Positions 43,568 to 52,625 of a stretch of DNA of 64,000 nt are shown here, one piece after another. This stretch comes from an uncultured Bacteroidales bacterium. Lineage in GTDB: Bacteria; Bacteroidota; Bacteroidia; Bacteroidales; Bacteroidaceae. The position numbers and the translations under genes were made by a program. Every line of letters begins with the position of its first letter. Positions within the stretch are counted from its first letter, which is position 1. The notes beneath the pieces are model-generated. The model was not told the DNA's origin. It saw only the letters and a list, made by a program, of their open reading frames with translations, and did not search any database. The stretch covers positions 1-64,000 of the forward strand of contig CADBXL010000019.1 of assembly GCA_902798615.1 (NCBI GenBank), in the 5' to 3' direction.

Positions 43568-44062
43568 TTACTTAAGCTTGTTGAGTTCAGCCTTAACTTC
43601 AGCTGTAACATCCTTTGAGCCTGCACCAACATAGAGGGCAGCACCCTGCTCGAATATGTAAGTATATTGACCAGCCTTACCTACGTTCTGGATAGCTGTC
43701 TGTACCTTCTTATATACAGGAGCCATCTTCTCCTGCTGTTGCTTCTGCATCTCCTGCTGATTCTGAGCGTATGTCTGCTGAATCTTATTATACATCTCCT
43801 GAAGAGAAGCCTCTGTCTCCTTCTGAGTTGTAGCATTCATAGTAGCCTTTGCCTTCTCGAATTCGTCCATCTTACGCTGGAACTCATCTTGCATAGCCTT
43901 GAGCTCGTTCTCAAACTGCTGTGCAGTAGCCTGAAGCTCACCATTAATCTTTGCAATCTCAGGGAGTGTAGTCATTATGCTCTGTGAATCAACGTGTCCA
44001 AATTTCTGTGCCATTACAGCCATTGGAGCAAAGAGCATCATAATGATAAAAAGTCTTTTCAT
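43568..44062 (-). CDS. OmpH/Skp-family periplasmic chaperone (second copy)
   Basis: 164 aa. Signal peptide MKRLFIIMMLFAPMAVMAQK, then KFGHVDSQSIMTTLPE, a Gln/Glu/Lys-rich coiled coil (TQKETEASLQEMYNKIQQTY, AQNQQEMQKQQQEKMAP) and the ending YIFEQGAALYVGAGSKDVT, the typical Bacteroidota OmpH end. Own promoter box at 44158 (TAACTTTG on the reverse strand), about 95 bp upstream, besides read-through from bamA. Confidence 0.9.
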   Translation of the reverse strand: MKRLFIIMMLFAPMAVMAQKFGHVDSQSIMTTLPEIAKINGELQATAQQFENELKAMQDEFQRKMDEFEKAKATMNATTQKETEASLQEMYNKIQQTYAQNQQEMQKQQQEKMAPVYKKVQTAIQNVGKAGQYTYIFEQGAALYVGAGSKDVTAEVKAELNKLK

Positions 44063-44157
44063 TTTCTTTGTCGTTTTATTATTATTTAATTTTATTCGTT
44101 ATTATTATCTCCGGAATATCTGGACTTTCCACAAAACCGGATTTAGAAAACTGGCTA

Positions 44158-44165
44158 CAAAGTTA
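44158..44165 (-). promoter_or_regulatory. -7 box of ompH copy 2
   Basis: Reverse strand TAACTTTG followed by TAGCC. Confidence 0.55.
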
Positions 44166-44240
44166 GCATAAAAGCGCGAAACATCAAAATTTATTCGGCA
44201 ATATCAACTAAATATTGTGAATTATTAATAATCTAAAGCA

Positions 44241-44774
44241 CTATTGAACATTATATCCAAGTTTTTCCAGCACTTCTCTACTGATATCTATCTTTGGTGA
44301 AGCATATATCATACCATTGTCTGAAGCACGGTCTATAACCATAGAATATCCTCTCAATTCTGATATACTTTTAACAGCATTATATATCTCCTCCTGAATT
44401 GGTGACATCAGGGATTCACGCTTCTTGAAAAGTTCACCTTCCGGACCAAAATACTTCTTCTTCAGTTCAGATGCTTCCTTCTCCTTTTGCATAATAGCTT
44501 CCTGTTTTGCCTTCTTCTGTTCTTGAGAAAGGAATACAACCTCGTTCTGGTAATTCTTATACATTGTGGATGCTTCAAGGTTGAGAGCCTCTACCTCTGC
44601 CTGCCATTTCTTTGAAACCTGGTTCAACTGTTCGTTAGCACGCTCGTATGCAGGAATATTCTTTAGGATATATTCCATATCAAGAAGGGCGAATTTCTGG
44701 GCTTTGCATGAAGTGCTGGCACCAAACGAAAAAATTCCTAAAAGCAATGTTATTAATAGAACTCTTGATTTCAT
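44241..44774 (-). CDS. OmpH/Skp-family periplasmic chaperone (first copy)
   Basis: 177 aa from MKSRVLLITLLLGIFSFGAS; the reading frame extends 14 codons upstream but the signal peptide begins at this Met. Then FALLDMEYILKNIPAYERAN, a coiled coil (VVFLSQEQKKAKQEAIMQKE) and the end YSMVIDRASDNGMIYASPKI. Directly downstream of bamA, with its own -7 box at 44814-44821 (reverse TAATTTTG). Confidence 0.9.
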   Translation of the reverse strand: MKSRVLLITLLLGIFSFGASTSCKAQKFALLDMEYILKNIPAYERANEQLNQVSKKWQAEVEALNLEASTMYKNYQNEVVFLSQEQKKAKQEAIMQKEKEASELKKKYFGPEGELFKKRESLMSPIQEEIYNAVKSISELRGYSMVIDRASDNGMIYASPKIDISREVLEKLGYNVQ

Positions 44775-44813
44775 AATTGTATATTTTAAGATAACTGGCA
44801 ATATTACCGATTG

Positions 44814-44821
44814 CAAAATTA
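44814..44821 (-). promoter_or_regulatory. -7 box of ompH copy 1
   Basis: Reverse strand TAATTTTG followed by CAATCGG, 40 bp before the chosen ATG. Confidence 0.5.
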
Positions 44822-44887
44822 ATCAGTTTACGTCTTTAAACAAAAGAAATTTCCCTATAAGATATAGAGAAATTCCCTATGTTTTGT

Positions 44888-47491
44888 TTAGAACTCCTGA
44901 CCAAGGATGAAGTGGAACTGACTTCCACCCTTTCTTCCATATACATTGTCTCTATCAAAACCGTAAGCCCAGTCTATACCCATCAAGCCTACCATTGGCA
45001 AGAAGATACGCACACCAACACCGGCACTTCTCTTTAATTCAAATGGGTTGAACTTCTGAACCTCATTCCATGCATTACCACCTTCTGCAAAGGTAAGACC
45101 ATAAATAGTAGTGTTACCAAGCATGAATGGATAACGAAGCTCAAGAGAATAGCGGTTGTATGCATAGCCATTATACGAAAGTGAACCGTTTTCATAACCA
45201 CGAAGACCGATAGTCTCAGAGCCATATCCAGAATAACCGCCTGACATACCATCACCACCCATATAGAAAGTTTCGAATGGAGACTTGTTATATTTGTTGT
45301 ATGAACCGAGAATACCAAGTTCTACACGAGTCATGAGTACGAAACACTTAGCACCACCTGTAAGAGCTGTATAAGTCTTGCTCTTGAACTTCCACTTATG
45401 ATACTCAATCCAGCGATATTTCTCCTGAGATTCTTTATTATAATTACTTGACTCACGATTTGTAGCAAGATTCTTATAGTCCTTATTATCAAATGCTGAC
45501 CAAGGTGGAGTTATTGACAATGAAAGGTCAAATTCTGAACCACGACGTGGGAATAGCTGATTGTCAGTTGAAGTACGTGAAAGGTTTATATTAAAATTGA
45601 GATTGTTACTATTTCCTGTTTTTATATTAAGGAAATAATCCCAGTTATTCAGCATATAACGTGTGTATGCAAGTGACATTGACAACATAAAATAGTCATC
45701 TGGCCAACGAAGACGCTTACCAATACCAACACTTGCACCAAACATTTTCATACTCTTATCAGGATCCATATTACTCATGTAATCAATACCATACATACCA
45801 TAAATAGTACTCATATATGAACTATTTATATAACTTGTGCTTACATCAGTCTGCTTAGAAAAGAAAGCATTTACTGAGAACTGAAGCGGACGCTTACCTC
45901 CAAGCCAAGCAGTTGAATAACCTATATTATATGACTGGTAGTATGAACCGTTTGTCTGTGCACCTAAAGAGAGTGTCTCACCATCACCAATAGGCATAAG
46001 ACCTCTATGCTCCCTATTCTTGTTGAATAGATTAGCCATAGAGAAGTTATTCAGCTTCAAACCTATCTTACCGATTACACCGGTCTGTCCCCAACCAAGA
46101 GAGAACTCTACCTGGTCGTTAGATTTCTGCTCAAGATCCCAGTTGATATCCACAGTTCCATCCTCTGGGTTAGGCTTCACATCAGGATTAACCTTTTCCG
46201 GGTCAAAATGTCCCATAGAGGCAAGCTCACGTGCTGAACGCATAAGTGCTTCCTTAGAGAAAAGGTCACCTGGTTTTGTACGAAGCTCACGACGTACCAC
46301 ATTCTCATACAGACGGTTATTACCATTAATACGAACATGTGATATATGAGCCTGCTGACCTTCCCATATACGCATCTCAAGGTCAATACTGTCACCTACT
46401 ATATTTATTTCTGTAGGATCAAGACGATAGAAGAGGTAACCATTGTTCCAATACTCATTACCTACAGCATCCTCATCCTCTGAAAGTCGCTTGCTCAGCA
46501 GTTTCTGGTTGTAAACATCACCCTTCTGCATACCGAGTATCCTTGCAAGATAATCTGAAGGATATACAGTATTGCCCACCCAAGTAATGTTACGTATATA
46601 GTATTTCTGACCTTCCTCTACCTTAAGATATACATTTACATGACGGTCATCGTATGTACTAACGCTATCCTTGAGGATAGTAGCATCACGAAAACCGAGT
46701 TCGTTATATTTCTCTATAAGACCATTCTTAGCTTCTGTGAAACGCTCAGGAGTAAACTTCTTTGACTTGAACAAAGAATATAACTTACCTGCCTCATTGA
46801 TTTTCTTCAATGCGCCCTTAGAGAAAATTCCACCTTTTATCTTCTTGTCAGTAAGATATTCATTTCCTTCAATAGTAATGCTGTGAACCTTTGTCTTCTC
46901 CTTCTTGTCAACTTCCACATCGAGAATGACATAATTCTTCTGACTCACATCATCACGCTGACGAATGTTAATCTCAGCATTTTTGAAACCCTTGTCATCG
47001 AAATATCTCTTTGCAAGAATCTTCGCACGGTCAATCATGTTAGGAGTAATCTGCGAACCTTTCAGCAAGCCCAGCTTTTCCTCCATATCATTCTTCTCAG
47101 TCTTTTTCAGACCAATATAGTTGATAGTAGAAACACGAGGACGAGTCTGGAGATAGATATGCAGATATATGTCATCACCAACGATGGAGTCAGCAGCAAT
47201 CTTTACCTCAGAGAAGAGTCCATGATGCCAATAACGCTTCACAGCCTCTGTAATCTCATTACCCGGAACTGTTATTTTCTGATCAATAGAGAGACCTGAT
47301 ATACTTGTAAGCATATAGTCCTCATAACCATCCACACCGCTCACGGCAATGCCCTTGATAGTACACTCGCGTGCCTGTCCCGCATAACTGATATCAGGAT
47401 TAACAATCTTATCCTGTGCGAAACCTGTTAGAAGTGAAAAGTTAAAAGTGAAGAATACAAGTATATTTCTTCGCTTGAATAGTTCACGCAT
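44888..47491 (-). CDS. bamA: BamA, outer-membrane protein assembly factor
   Basis: 867 aa from the ATG at 47489-47491; a TTG 18 bp upstream is a poorer start. Tandem POTRA domains cover about residues 45-430 (VSGVDGYEDYMLTSISGL, IEGNEYLTDKKIKGGIFSKG, VRINGNNRLYENVVRRELRT), then a C-terminal beta-barrel with the final strand ending FHFILGQEF. It inserts outer-membrane proteins. Its signal peptide (FFTFNFSLLTGFAQ) is encoded by AT-rich sequence (TTTTAACTTTTCACTTCTA) like the short repeats common between genes here. Between uppS and the ompH genes, the usual order in this phylum. Confidence 0.95.
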   Translation of the reverse strand: MRELFKRRNILVFFTFNFSLLTGFAQDKIVNPDISYAGQARECTIKGIAVSGVDGYEDYMLTSISGLSIDQKITVPGNEITEAVKRYWHHGLFSEVKIAADSIVGDDIYLHIYLQTRPRVSTINYIGLKKTEKNDMEEKLGLLKGSQITPNMIDRAKILAKRYFDDKGFKNAEINIRQRDDVSQKNYVILDVEVDKKEKTKVHSITIEGNEYLTDKKIKGGIFSKGALKKINEAGKLYSLFKSKKFTPERFTEAKNGLIEKYNELGFRDATILKDSVSTYDDRHVNVYLKVEEGQKYYIRNITWVGNTVYPSDYLARILGMQKGDVYNQKLLSKRLSEDEDAVGNEYWNNGYLFYRLDPTEINIVGDSIDLEMRIWEGQQAHISHVRINGNNRLYENVVRRELRTKPGDLFSKEALMRSARELASMGHFDPEKVNPDVKPNPEDGTVDINWDLEQKSNDQVEFSLGWGQTGVIGKIGLKLNNFSMANLFNKNREHRGLMPIGDGETLSLGAQTNGSYYQSYNIGYSTAWLGGKRPLQFSVNAFFSKQTDVSTSYINSSYMSTIYGMYGIDYMSNMDPDKSMKMFGASVGIGKRLRWPDDYFMLSMSLAYTRYMLNNWDYFLNIKTGNSNNLNFNINLSRTSTDNQLFPRRGSEFDLSLSITPPWSAFDNKDYKNLATNRESSNYNKESQEKYRWIEYHKWKFKSKTYTALTGGAKCFVLMTRVELGILGSYNKYNKSPFETFYMGGDGMSGGYSGYGSETIGLRGYENGSLSYNGYAYNRYSLELRYPFMLGNTTIYGLTFAEGGNAWNEVQKFNPFELKRSAGVGVRIFLPMVGLMGIDWAYGFDRDNVYGRKGGSQFHFILGQEF

Positions 47492-47519
47492 TTTATCTTT
47501 AATTATCAATTTTCAATTA

Positions 47520-48248
47520 TCAATTTTTATCTTCTACCTGAGCCTCTGTCTTACCAAATCTTCTCTGGCGTGACTGATAGTCCTCAATAGCCTTATGAAG
47601 GTCTTCCTCCATAAAATCTGGCCAATATGTATCACAGAAATACAATTCTGAATATGCTATCTGCCAAAGCAGGTAATTGCTTATTCTCAATTCACCACCT
47701 GTCCTAATTAGAAGTTCAGGATCAGGCATGAAGTTTGTTGCCAAATGCTCTGTAACTGTCTGCTCAGTTATATCCTCTACATTGAGTTTGCCTTCCTTCA
47801 CTTCCTGAGCCACATCAGCCATAGCTTTTGTTATCTCCCAGCGTGAAGAATAACTAAGAGCCACAACCATAGTCATAGCATCATTCTTTGCCGTATGTTC
47901 CTCTGTCTCAGCAAGCTTTTTTCTAACCTCAACAGGAATACGACTAAGGTCGCCAATAACACGGAAACGCACATTATTCTTCATGAAAATCTCATCCTCA
48001 AGACTTGAGAGGACAAGTCCCATAAGTGCTGCAACCTCATCTGCCGGACGGTTCCAGTTTTCTGTAGAGAAGGTATATAGAGTAAGGTATTTCACACCAA
48101 GTCGAGTACATTCAGATGTGATTCTGCGAACAGTATCTACACCTGCCTGATGACCATACGCACGAGGCTTACCCTTTTCCGTAGCCCAACGTCCATTACC
48201 ATCCATAGTGATGGCTATATGTTGCGGTATTCTTGTCTTGTCTAACAT
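47520..48248 (-). CDS. uppS: Isoprenyl transferase (undecaprenyl diphosphate synthase)
   Basis: 242 aa. It makes the C55 lipid carrier for peptidoglycan and polysaccharide synthesis. Seen: [13 protein letters not shown] at about residues 10-22 with the catalytic Asp, [15 protein letters not shown] and [20 protein letters not shown] then YSELYF. First gene of the uppS-bamA-ompH-ompH-ompH-murI run. Confidence 0.95.
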   Translation of the reverse strand: MLDKTRIPQHIAITMDGNGRWATEKGKPRAYGHQAGVDTVRRITSECTRLGVKYLTLYTFSTENWNRPADEVAALMGLVLSSLEDEIFMKNNVRFRVIGDLSRIPVEVRKKLAETEEHTAKNDAMTMVVALSYSSRWEITKAMADVAQEVKEGKLNVEDITEQTVTEHLATNFMPDPELLIRTGGELRISNYLLWQIAYSELYFCDTYWPDFMEEDLHKAIEDYQSRQRRFGKTEAQVEDKN

Positions 48249-48258
48249 ATAATATTAT

Positions 48259-48409
48259 CGGCCTCTCCCCCCGCCCTCCCCCATAGGGAGGGAGCCGGAA
48301 GGCGAAAGGCATTTCTATTATTCTTTATAAATTATTAATAATCAATTATCAATTAGCCCATGTAGGCACTCCGGCTCCCTCCCTACGGGGGAGGGCGGGG
48401 GGAGAGGCC
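48259..48409. repeat. Inverted pair of REP-like repeats between DUF6089 and uppS
   Basis: 48259-48302 (GGCCTCTCCCCCCGCCCTCC, then AGGGAGGGAGCCGG) and 48367-48409 (CCGGCTCCCTCCCTACGGGG, then GGGGGGAGAGGCC) are inverse copies separated by AT-rich TTATTAATAATCAATTATCA. Confidence 0.85.
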
Positions 48410-49210
48410 TTAATCCTTAAAACACGTCTTACATTTTTCCCAGAAACTGTAAGTGAGAGAAACCTGTAAATTGCTATAACAGTCCGTATTCTTGAATATT
48501 CCTGTACTTGAGATATGATATGGATCCTTCACACCGTCAAGCTTGTCGGAAAGCGTGAAATGCATCATCCATTCCAATCCGAGATTCACCCTATCTGCAA
48601 CCTTGTATTTCACCCCAAATGCTATTGGCAGATTTGCAGTAAAAATACCACTACCTCCTGTCATCTCAGGTGAACCGAAAAGGTCTGATGAATTTGTCAT
48701 GACCTTAGCAGGTACAGCCGATAAATCTATCGTACCATTCTTACAGTTCACGTATGTAAAACCAAGTCCTACTCCTATGAATGGAGTTAGTCTTTTTGCT
48801 CCACGATAGTCCTGTCCTGTTCCGTATGGAAAGAAGTTATATTCATAGAGCGCGTTGAAGTCAACGAGAGTGTTCTTAAACTCGTATGGTTCTCTTGCTA
48901 ATACCGTATACTTTTTAGTATTGAAATCCTGATAGTAGGTTGACAGGTTCTTGGAAGAACCTTTTACTGAACCAAATCCAAGTGCAAAGCGAAGAGCCGA
49001 ACGGGGATTCATCACCCTTCTAAGCATTATAGAACCAGATGGGGATGTATTCTCTCCTGAAAGAATTGCTCCGTTGAAATCCCCTTCGTATGTGGTAAGT
49101 CCTAAGCCAGCGCCAAACTCCATACGGTATTCAGGGTCATCCTGCGCCATCATTACGGAGCAAGACGACATCATTACCAGAGCTATTGCTGACCTTAGTC
49201 CTATTGTCAT
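48410..49210 (-). CDS. DUF6089 outer-membrane beta-barrel protein
   Basis: 266 aa with signal peptide (MTIGLRSAIALVMMSSCSVM then MAQDD). The body alternates barrel-like strands (YRMEFGAGLGLTTYEGDFNG, LRFALGFGSVKGSS, LTPFIGVGLGFTYVNC, VKYKVADRVNLGLEWMMHFT). It belongs to DUF6089, a family I know next to uppS in Bacteroidales. A porin or assembly-linked barrel is inferred. The stop codon touches a REP-like repeat. Confidence 0.85.
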   Translation of the reverse strand: MTIGLRSAIALVMMSSCSVMMAQDDPEYRMEFGAGLGLTTYEGDFNGAILSGENTSPSGSIMLRRVMNPRSALRFALGFGSVKGSSKNLSTYYQDFNTKKYTVLAREPYEFKNTLVDFNALYEYNFFPYGTGQDYRGAKRLTPFIGVGLGFTYVNCKNGTIDLSAVPAKVMTNSSDLFGSPEMTGGSGIFTANLPIAFGVKYKVADRVNLGLEWMMHFTLSDKLDGVKDPYHISSTGIFKNTDCYSNLQVSLTYSFWEKCKTCFKD

Positions 49211-49235
49211 ACTATAATTGTTATCTTAAGAAATC

Positions 49236-50555
49236 CTATTTCTTCCAACCCATCTTGTTCAGACGACCTCTCCATACCTGACCGCTGCCTGTGCAAACGA
49301 TCCATACAAAGTAGTCATCATCCACAACTATTGATGCCTTACTTGCAGAAAAACCTTCTGGCAAAACAAAACTAACATTCTGCTTCCAGCATATTCCACA
49401 GTCTTCTGAATAATACAGTTTATCACATTCACCACCTATGGCAAGCAATTTGTTATCGTATGCCGTTACGCTGAGGTTGCTGAGTTTTGGAAGATAGTAA
49501 TTATTACCACTATTAAACATCTGATACATCCAAGACTGGTCTTTTTCTGCATTATCCTCTACTATCTTGCTCCATACCTCTGCTTTCTTACTATCGGCAG
49601 AAGAATTACCTATCAAGAAAGCACGCTTAATATCGCTATTGCTCTCCGTAGAAGTAGAAATGAAGTTAATGTCTGAAGAAGGAATATATCTTGCATCATC
49701 GTCAATATTCTCATTTGTCCATGAATTGCCATTATTCAAAGACATCACCAGTTTATTGGCATTCGAAATAGCAAACATTTCCTTGCCACATACACCCAGA
49801 ACCGACTTCACATTTGTTGATATGGTCTTCCAGTTTGTTGCGTCTGATGAAGAATATATTACATTACCGTCAGCAACATAAATCGTCTTACCATCAGTTG
49901 CCATTGTAGCATTAGCACCAAAAGACTTTACTTTCTTAAAACTGTCATTAACAAGAGTCTTTAACTCAGTACCACTAGCAGTCTTACCAAATACTACGAT
50001 ATTCTTATTGCAAAGCCCAGTCTTAACACTAGTATAGTTCTTAATATCATTATCAACAAAATGCTTACTCCACATGAACGAATCAGCTTCCTCCTTATGT
50101 GCCACAATATTCAGAATATATTTGCGGACATTCTTAGTGGAGGTAGAAATTACCTGCAACTCTCTTGGCTGAGTGAGGTCATAAGTTTGTTGGGTGTTTA
50201 AAAATGAATAATCTTCACTTGTAAGATTCTTTATAAGAACTGTACCACCATTTACAGCACTAATGGTTGAGAACTTAACATTTTTCAAGTTAGTTTCCAC
50301 AGGCAGAGAATCAGGAGCATTGGTAATAGTACCGCCATATTGATCTATCTTCAAAGTATATTTGCTTCCTACTATTTTTATAGAATCATTCTCCTTACCT
50401 GAATGAGAAGGCTTCTTCAGCTCTCCAAGAGTTAATACAGTAATAGCTGCATCATCATAAAAAACAATTTCCGTGTCATTTTTATCACCAAGACACGAAG
50501 ACATCATACACACCGTAGCAAAAGACAGCGCGAAAATAGATATTTTTGATTTCAT
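49236..50555 (-). CDS. DUF6242 lipoprotein with beta-propeller-like repeats
   Basis: 439 aa. Lipoprotein signal MKSKISIFALSFATVCMMSS, Cys at residue 21. Residues about 30-150 are a DUF6242-type N-terminal region (TVLTLGELKKPSHSGKENDS); the rest resembles a BNR-type propeller, with repeated NNGNSWTNE, SSDATNWKTI and SEDCGICWKQN segments. Surface-exposed location is likely. It precedes DUF6089 by 25 bp and has a promoter box 28 bp upstream of its start, so it is probably the first gene of the envelope transcript. Confidence 0.8.
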   Translation of the reverse strand: MKSKISIFALSFATVCMMSSCLGDKNDTEIVFYDDAAITVLTLGELKKPSHSGKENDSIKIVGSKYTLKIDQYGGTITNAPDSLPVETNLKNVKFSTISAVNGGTVLIKNLTSEDYSFLNTQQTYDLTQPRELQVISTSTKNVRKYILNIVAHKEEADSFMWSKHFVDNDIKNYTSVKTGLCNKNIVVFGKTASGTELKTLVNDSFKKVKSFGANATMATDGKTIYVADGNVIYSSSDATNWKTISTNVKSVLGVCGKEMFAISNANKLVMSLNNGNSWTNENIDDDARYIPSSDINFISTSTESNSDIKRAFLIGNSSADSKKAEVWSKIVEDNAEKDQSWMYQMFNSGNNYYLPKLSNLSVTAYDNKLLAIGGECDKLYYSEDCGICWKQNVSFVLPEGFSASKASIVVDDDYFVWIVCTGSGQVWRGRLNKMGWKK

Positions 50556-50582
50556 TTTATCCTAATTTCGAAATTTCGAGTG

Positions 50583-50590
50583 CAAAAGTA
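50583..50590 (-). promoter_or_regulatory. -7 box of the DUF6242-DUF6089-uppS-bamA run
   Basis: Reverse strand TACTTTTG followed by CACTCG. Confidence 0.65.
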
Positions 50591-50692
50591 CTTAGAATTT
50601 CTCAAAAAAATGAATAAAATCTATGTTTATTAGTAAATTATATCTTAAAAATCGATTATTTAAGGTTAATTGACAAAAAAATAGAGGAAAAA

Positions 50693-50730
50693 TAGGAAAA
50701 AGCAGCCTCTCACCAGGGCAGGTGAGAGGC
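50693..50730 (-). terminator. Terminator after VirE gene 2
   Basis: Reverse strand GCCTCTCACC ... GGTGAGAGGC followed by TGCTTTTT. Confidence 0.8.
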
Positions 50731-50749
50731 TTTCTCCTTTCTCGTTTTC

Positions 50750-51916
50750 CTACGCCGCCTTCTTTTTCTGTACTATGCTATACACCTTTCCTTTATGGGT
50801 TCGACGTGCGTCATAGCCCATTTCCTTGAGCCTGAGACCGAGGTTCACGATAGTAGAGTGGCTAACGGTAAGATTAGCGAACTCCTTCCTTATCACATTG
50901 ATAATCTGATTGGTGCTCATCACTTCTGCCTCTTCACCTTCTGCTGGCTTACGGAAACATGAGTCTATCATCTGCTCAAGGTCTGATGTCTGCATAAACG
51001 GAGCGTTGAGCTCCTGAATGCGCTTTGTCTGCTCATTGGTAAACCAATAAGGCTTCTTCTCGACCTCCACCTCATATTTCAGTTGGGCAAAGAGTTGCTC
51101 ATACTCTATAGGACTATCATTATCAATAAGACAATCCTCTGCAATTTTGATACAGAGATAACGGCGTGAACCAGTCACGTCACTAAGAGGATGCGGATTG
51201 TTGGTCGTAGCTATGAAGGAAGCAAAGCGAGGCTTGTCATCTTGTGAACCGCCAAAGATAGGGCGACCATTAACCTTTGACTTTGAGAGTGTTTGCTTGA
51301 GAGATGCCTGTTGAGAAGGACGGATAGCCTCAAGCTCATCAAGGTTGACAAGAAGGTTATTGGTAAGAGCCATCTCCTTATCAAATTTGTTAGAGAGGTT
51401 GAGGTGGTCAAGAAAATACTGACGAAGCTCTACGGGCAGCAGACGCTTGGCAAAGGTCGTCTTTCCGCATCCCTGACAGCCAATGAGAGTTGGCACACAT
51501 TCATTACCGTGAAGAGTGTCAAGCTGAAGCCAATGAGCCACACAAGAGCGATGGTATATGCGCAGGAATTCGCACATCTCATCACTCACCTCACCCAGAC
51601 GATGCCAGAGAGGCGTGACACGATCCTTGCCGTCCCATTCTGGCAGAGCGTCCATATACTCCTTGATAGGATTATGGATAACGGTGTTCTCTGAGAAAAT
51701 AACCTCCTTGATGTCCTTGCCCTCACACTCCATACCCTCCACCTTCGCACGATGGATTACGGAGTTGAGTGCCTCCTTTGTGAAAACACGATATTCAGAC
51801 TCCTTCTGAATGTCCTTAAACTCTACTTTACCGTTAAGAATGTTCTTACGGAAGGCGTAGTTCTGCGCGAGGAATTCCTCGGCAACCTTTGCGCTAAGTT
51901 GCTGGTTTTTCTTCAT
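50750..51916 (-). CDS. VirE/VapE-family helicase-like protein with DUF3874 C-terminus (copy 2)
   Basis: 388 aa, clearly homologous to the 1147-2331 gene over its whole length (LPEWDGKDRV, KTTFAKRLLPVELRQYFLDH, NLSNKFDKEMALTNN, FASFIATTNNPHPLSDVTGS, then RRYLCIKI). The Walker A is standard, GCQGCGKTT at residues 146-154, and Walker B is NLDELE. A DUF3874-like end (VMSTNQIINVIRKEFANLTV) closes it. Same family of mobile-element ATPases. Upstream are, in order, a promoter, an inverted-repeat locus and an 11-mer array, as at copy 1. The neighbouring BcgI-like restriction-modification genes support an accessory island. Confidence 0.85.
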   Translation of the reverse strand: MKKNQQLSAKVAEEFLAQNYAFRKNILNGKVEFKDIQKESEYRVFTKEALNSVIHRAKVEGMECEGKDIKEVIFSENTVIHNPIKEYMDALPEWDGKDRVTPLWHRLGEVSDEMCEFLRIYHRSCVAHWLQLDTLHGNECVPTLIGCQGCGKTTFAKRLLPVELRQYFLDHLNLSNKFDKEMALTNNLLVNLDELEAIRPSQQASLKQTLSKSKVNGRPIFGGSQDDKPRFASFIATTNNPHPLSDVTGSRRYLCIKIAEDCLIDNDSPIEYEQLFAQLKYEVEVEKKPYWFTNEQTKRIQELNAPFMQTSDLEQMIDSCFRKPAEGEEAEVMSTNQIINVIRKEFANLTVSHSTIVNLGLRLKEMGYDARRTHKGKVYSIVQKKKAA

Positions 51917-52010
51917 AAGTTAGAAATTTGAATAAGACAAAAAATTTAATTGTTAATTACGATAAACGTAAGATTTAGATTTCCCTTTTTTTTCGATTAT
52001 GTTGGGTGTG

Positions 52011-52042
52011 CAAAGTTACAAAATGATTTTTCAATTTGCAAA
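52011..52042 (-). promoter_or_regulatory. Promoter of VirE gene 2
   Basis: Reverse strand TTTG (52039-52042), 20 bp, then TAACTTTG (52011-52018). The leader contains TTAACAATTAAATTTTTT as in VirE gene 1. Confidence 0.8.
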
Positions 52043-52166
52043 TATTTCGCAAGAAATTTTATCTGTATATTTTCGTCTAAAATGTTAAAATGAGCTTAAG
52101 TTGTTGAATCTCACGTTGATTTAACTGCAAAAAAAAAATGCTGCTTTTTATTTCCTGTCAAGGGGA

Positions 52167-52500
52167 TGCAATTTTTTTAGAATTAAACGCCAAACATATA
52201 CACGCCCCCTAAAAACACTTCTATTTGTACTGAAAATCAACAACTTAAAAGCGTGTATATGTTTGCCAAACACATACACAACATATACACGGGTCGTCAC
52301 GCCTTGGATATTTACAAAATGAGCAATAGTATTCCATAATCTGATTATATTAGCAAAAAGCGTGTATATGGTGTGTATGACTTGTGTATATGTTAGGCAA
52401 ACATATACACGCCCCTAAACGCTTTGATACACAACACTTTATCACGCATTTTTTACCCCCGTGTATATGTTTGGCGTTTAATTCTAAAAAAAAATTCGCA
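52167..52500. repeat. Inverted-repeat locus D with private CGTGTATATG motif, upstream of VirE gene 2
   Basis: Arms 52167-52204 and 52460-52500 are inverse copies sharing TAGAATTAAACGCCAAACAT followed by ATACACG. Between them CGTGTATATG or its inverse recurs at least six times (for example 52251, 52281, 52360, 52383 and 52401). It lies about 260 bp before the gene start. Confidence 0.85.
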
Positions 52501-52519
52501 TATGCTCTGTTTTTGCCAT

Positions 52520-52622
52520 AACAGCAGGTCCGTTGTAAGTCCGTTATAGGTCCGTTGTAAATCCGTTCCTGAGAATGGGAGAAAAATGGGAGTTACATAG
52601 GACTTACATGGGAGGAAGAAAG
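52520..52622. repeat. 11-bp phased array D
   Basis: GGTCCGTTGTA, AGTCCGTTATA, GGTCCGTTGTA and AATCCGTTCCT, then GAGAATGGGAG, then TGGGAGTTACA, TAGGACTTACA and TGGGAGG. Ends a few bases from the stop of the specificity gene. Confidence 0.85.
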
Positions 52623-52625
52623 GAA

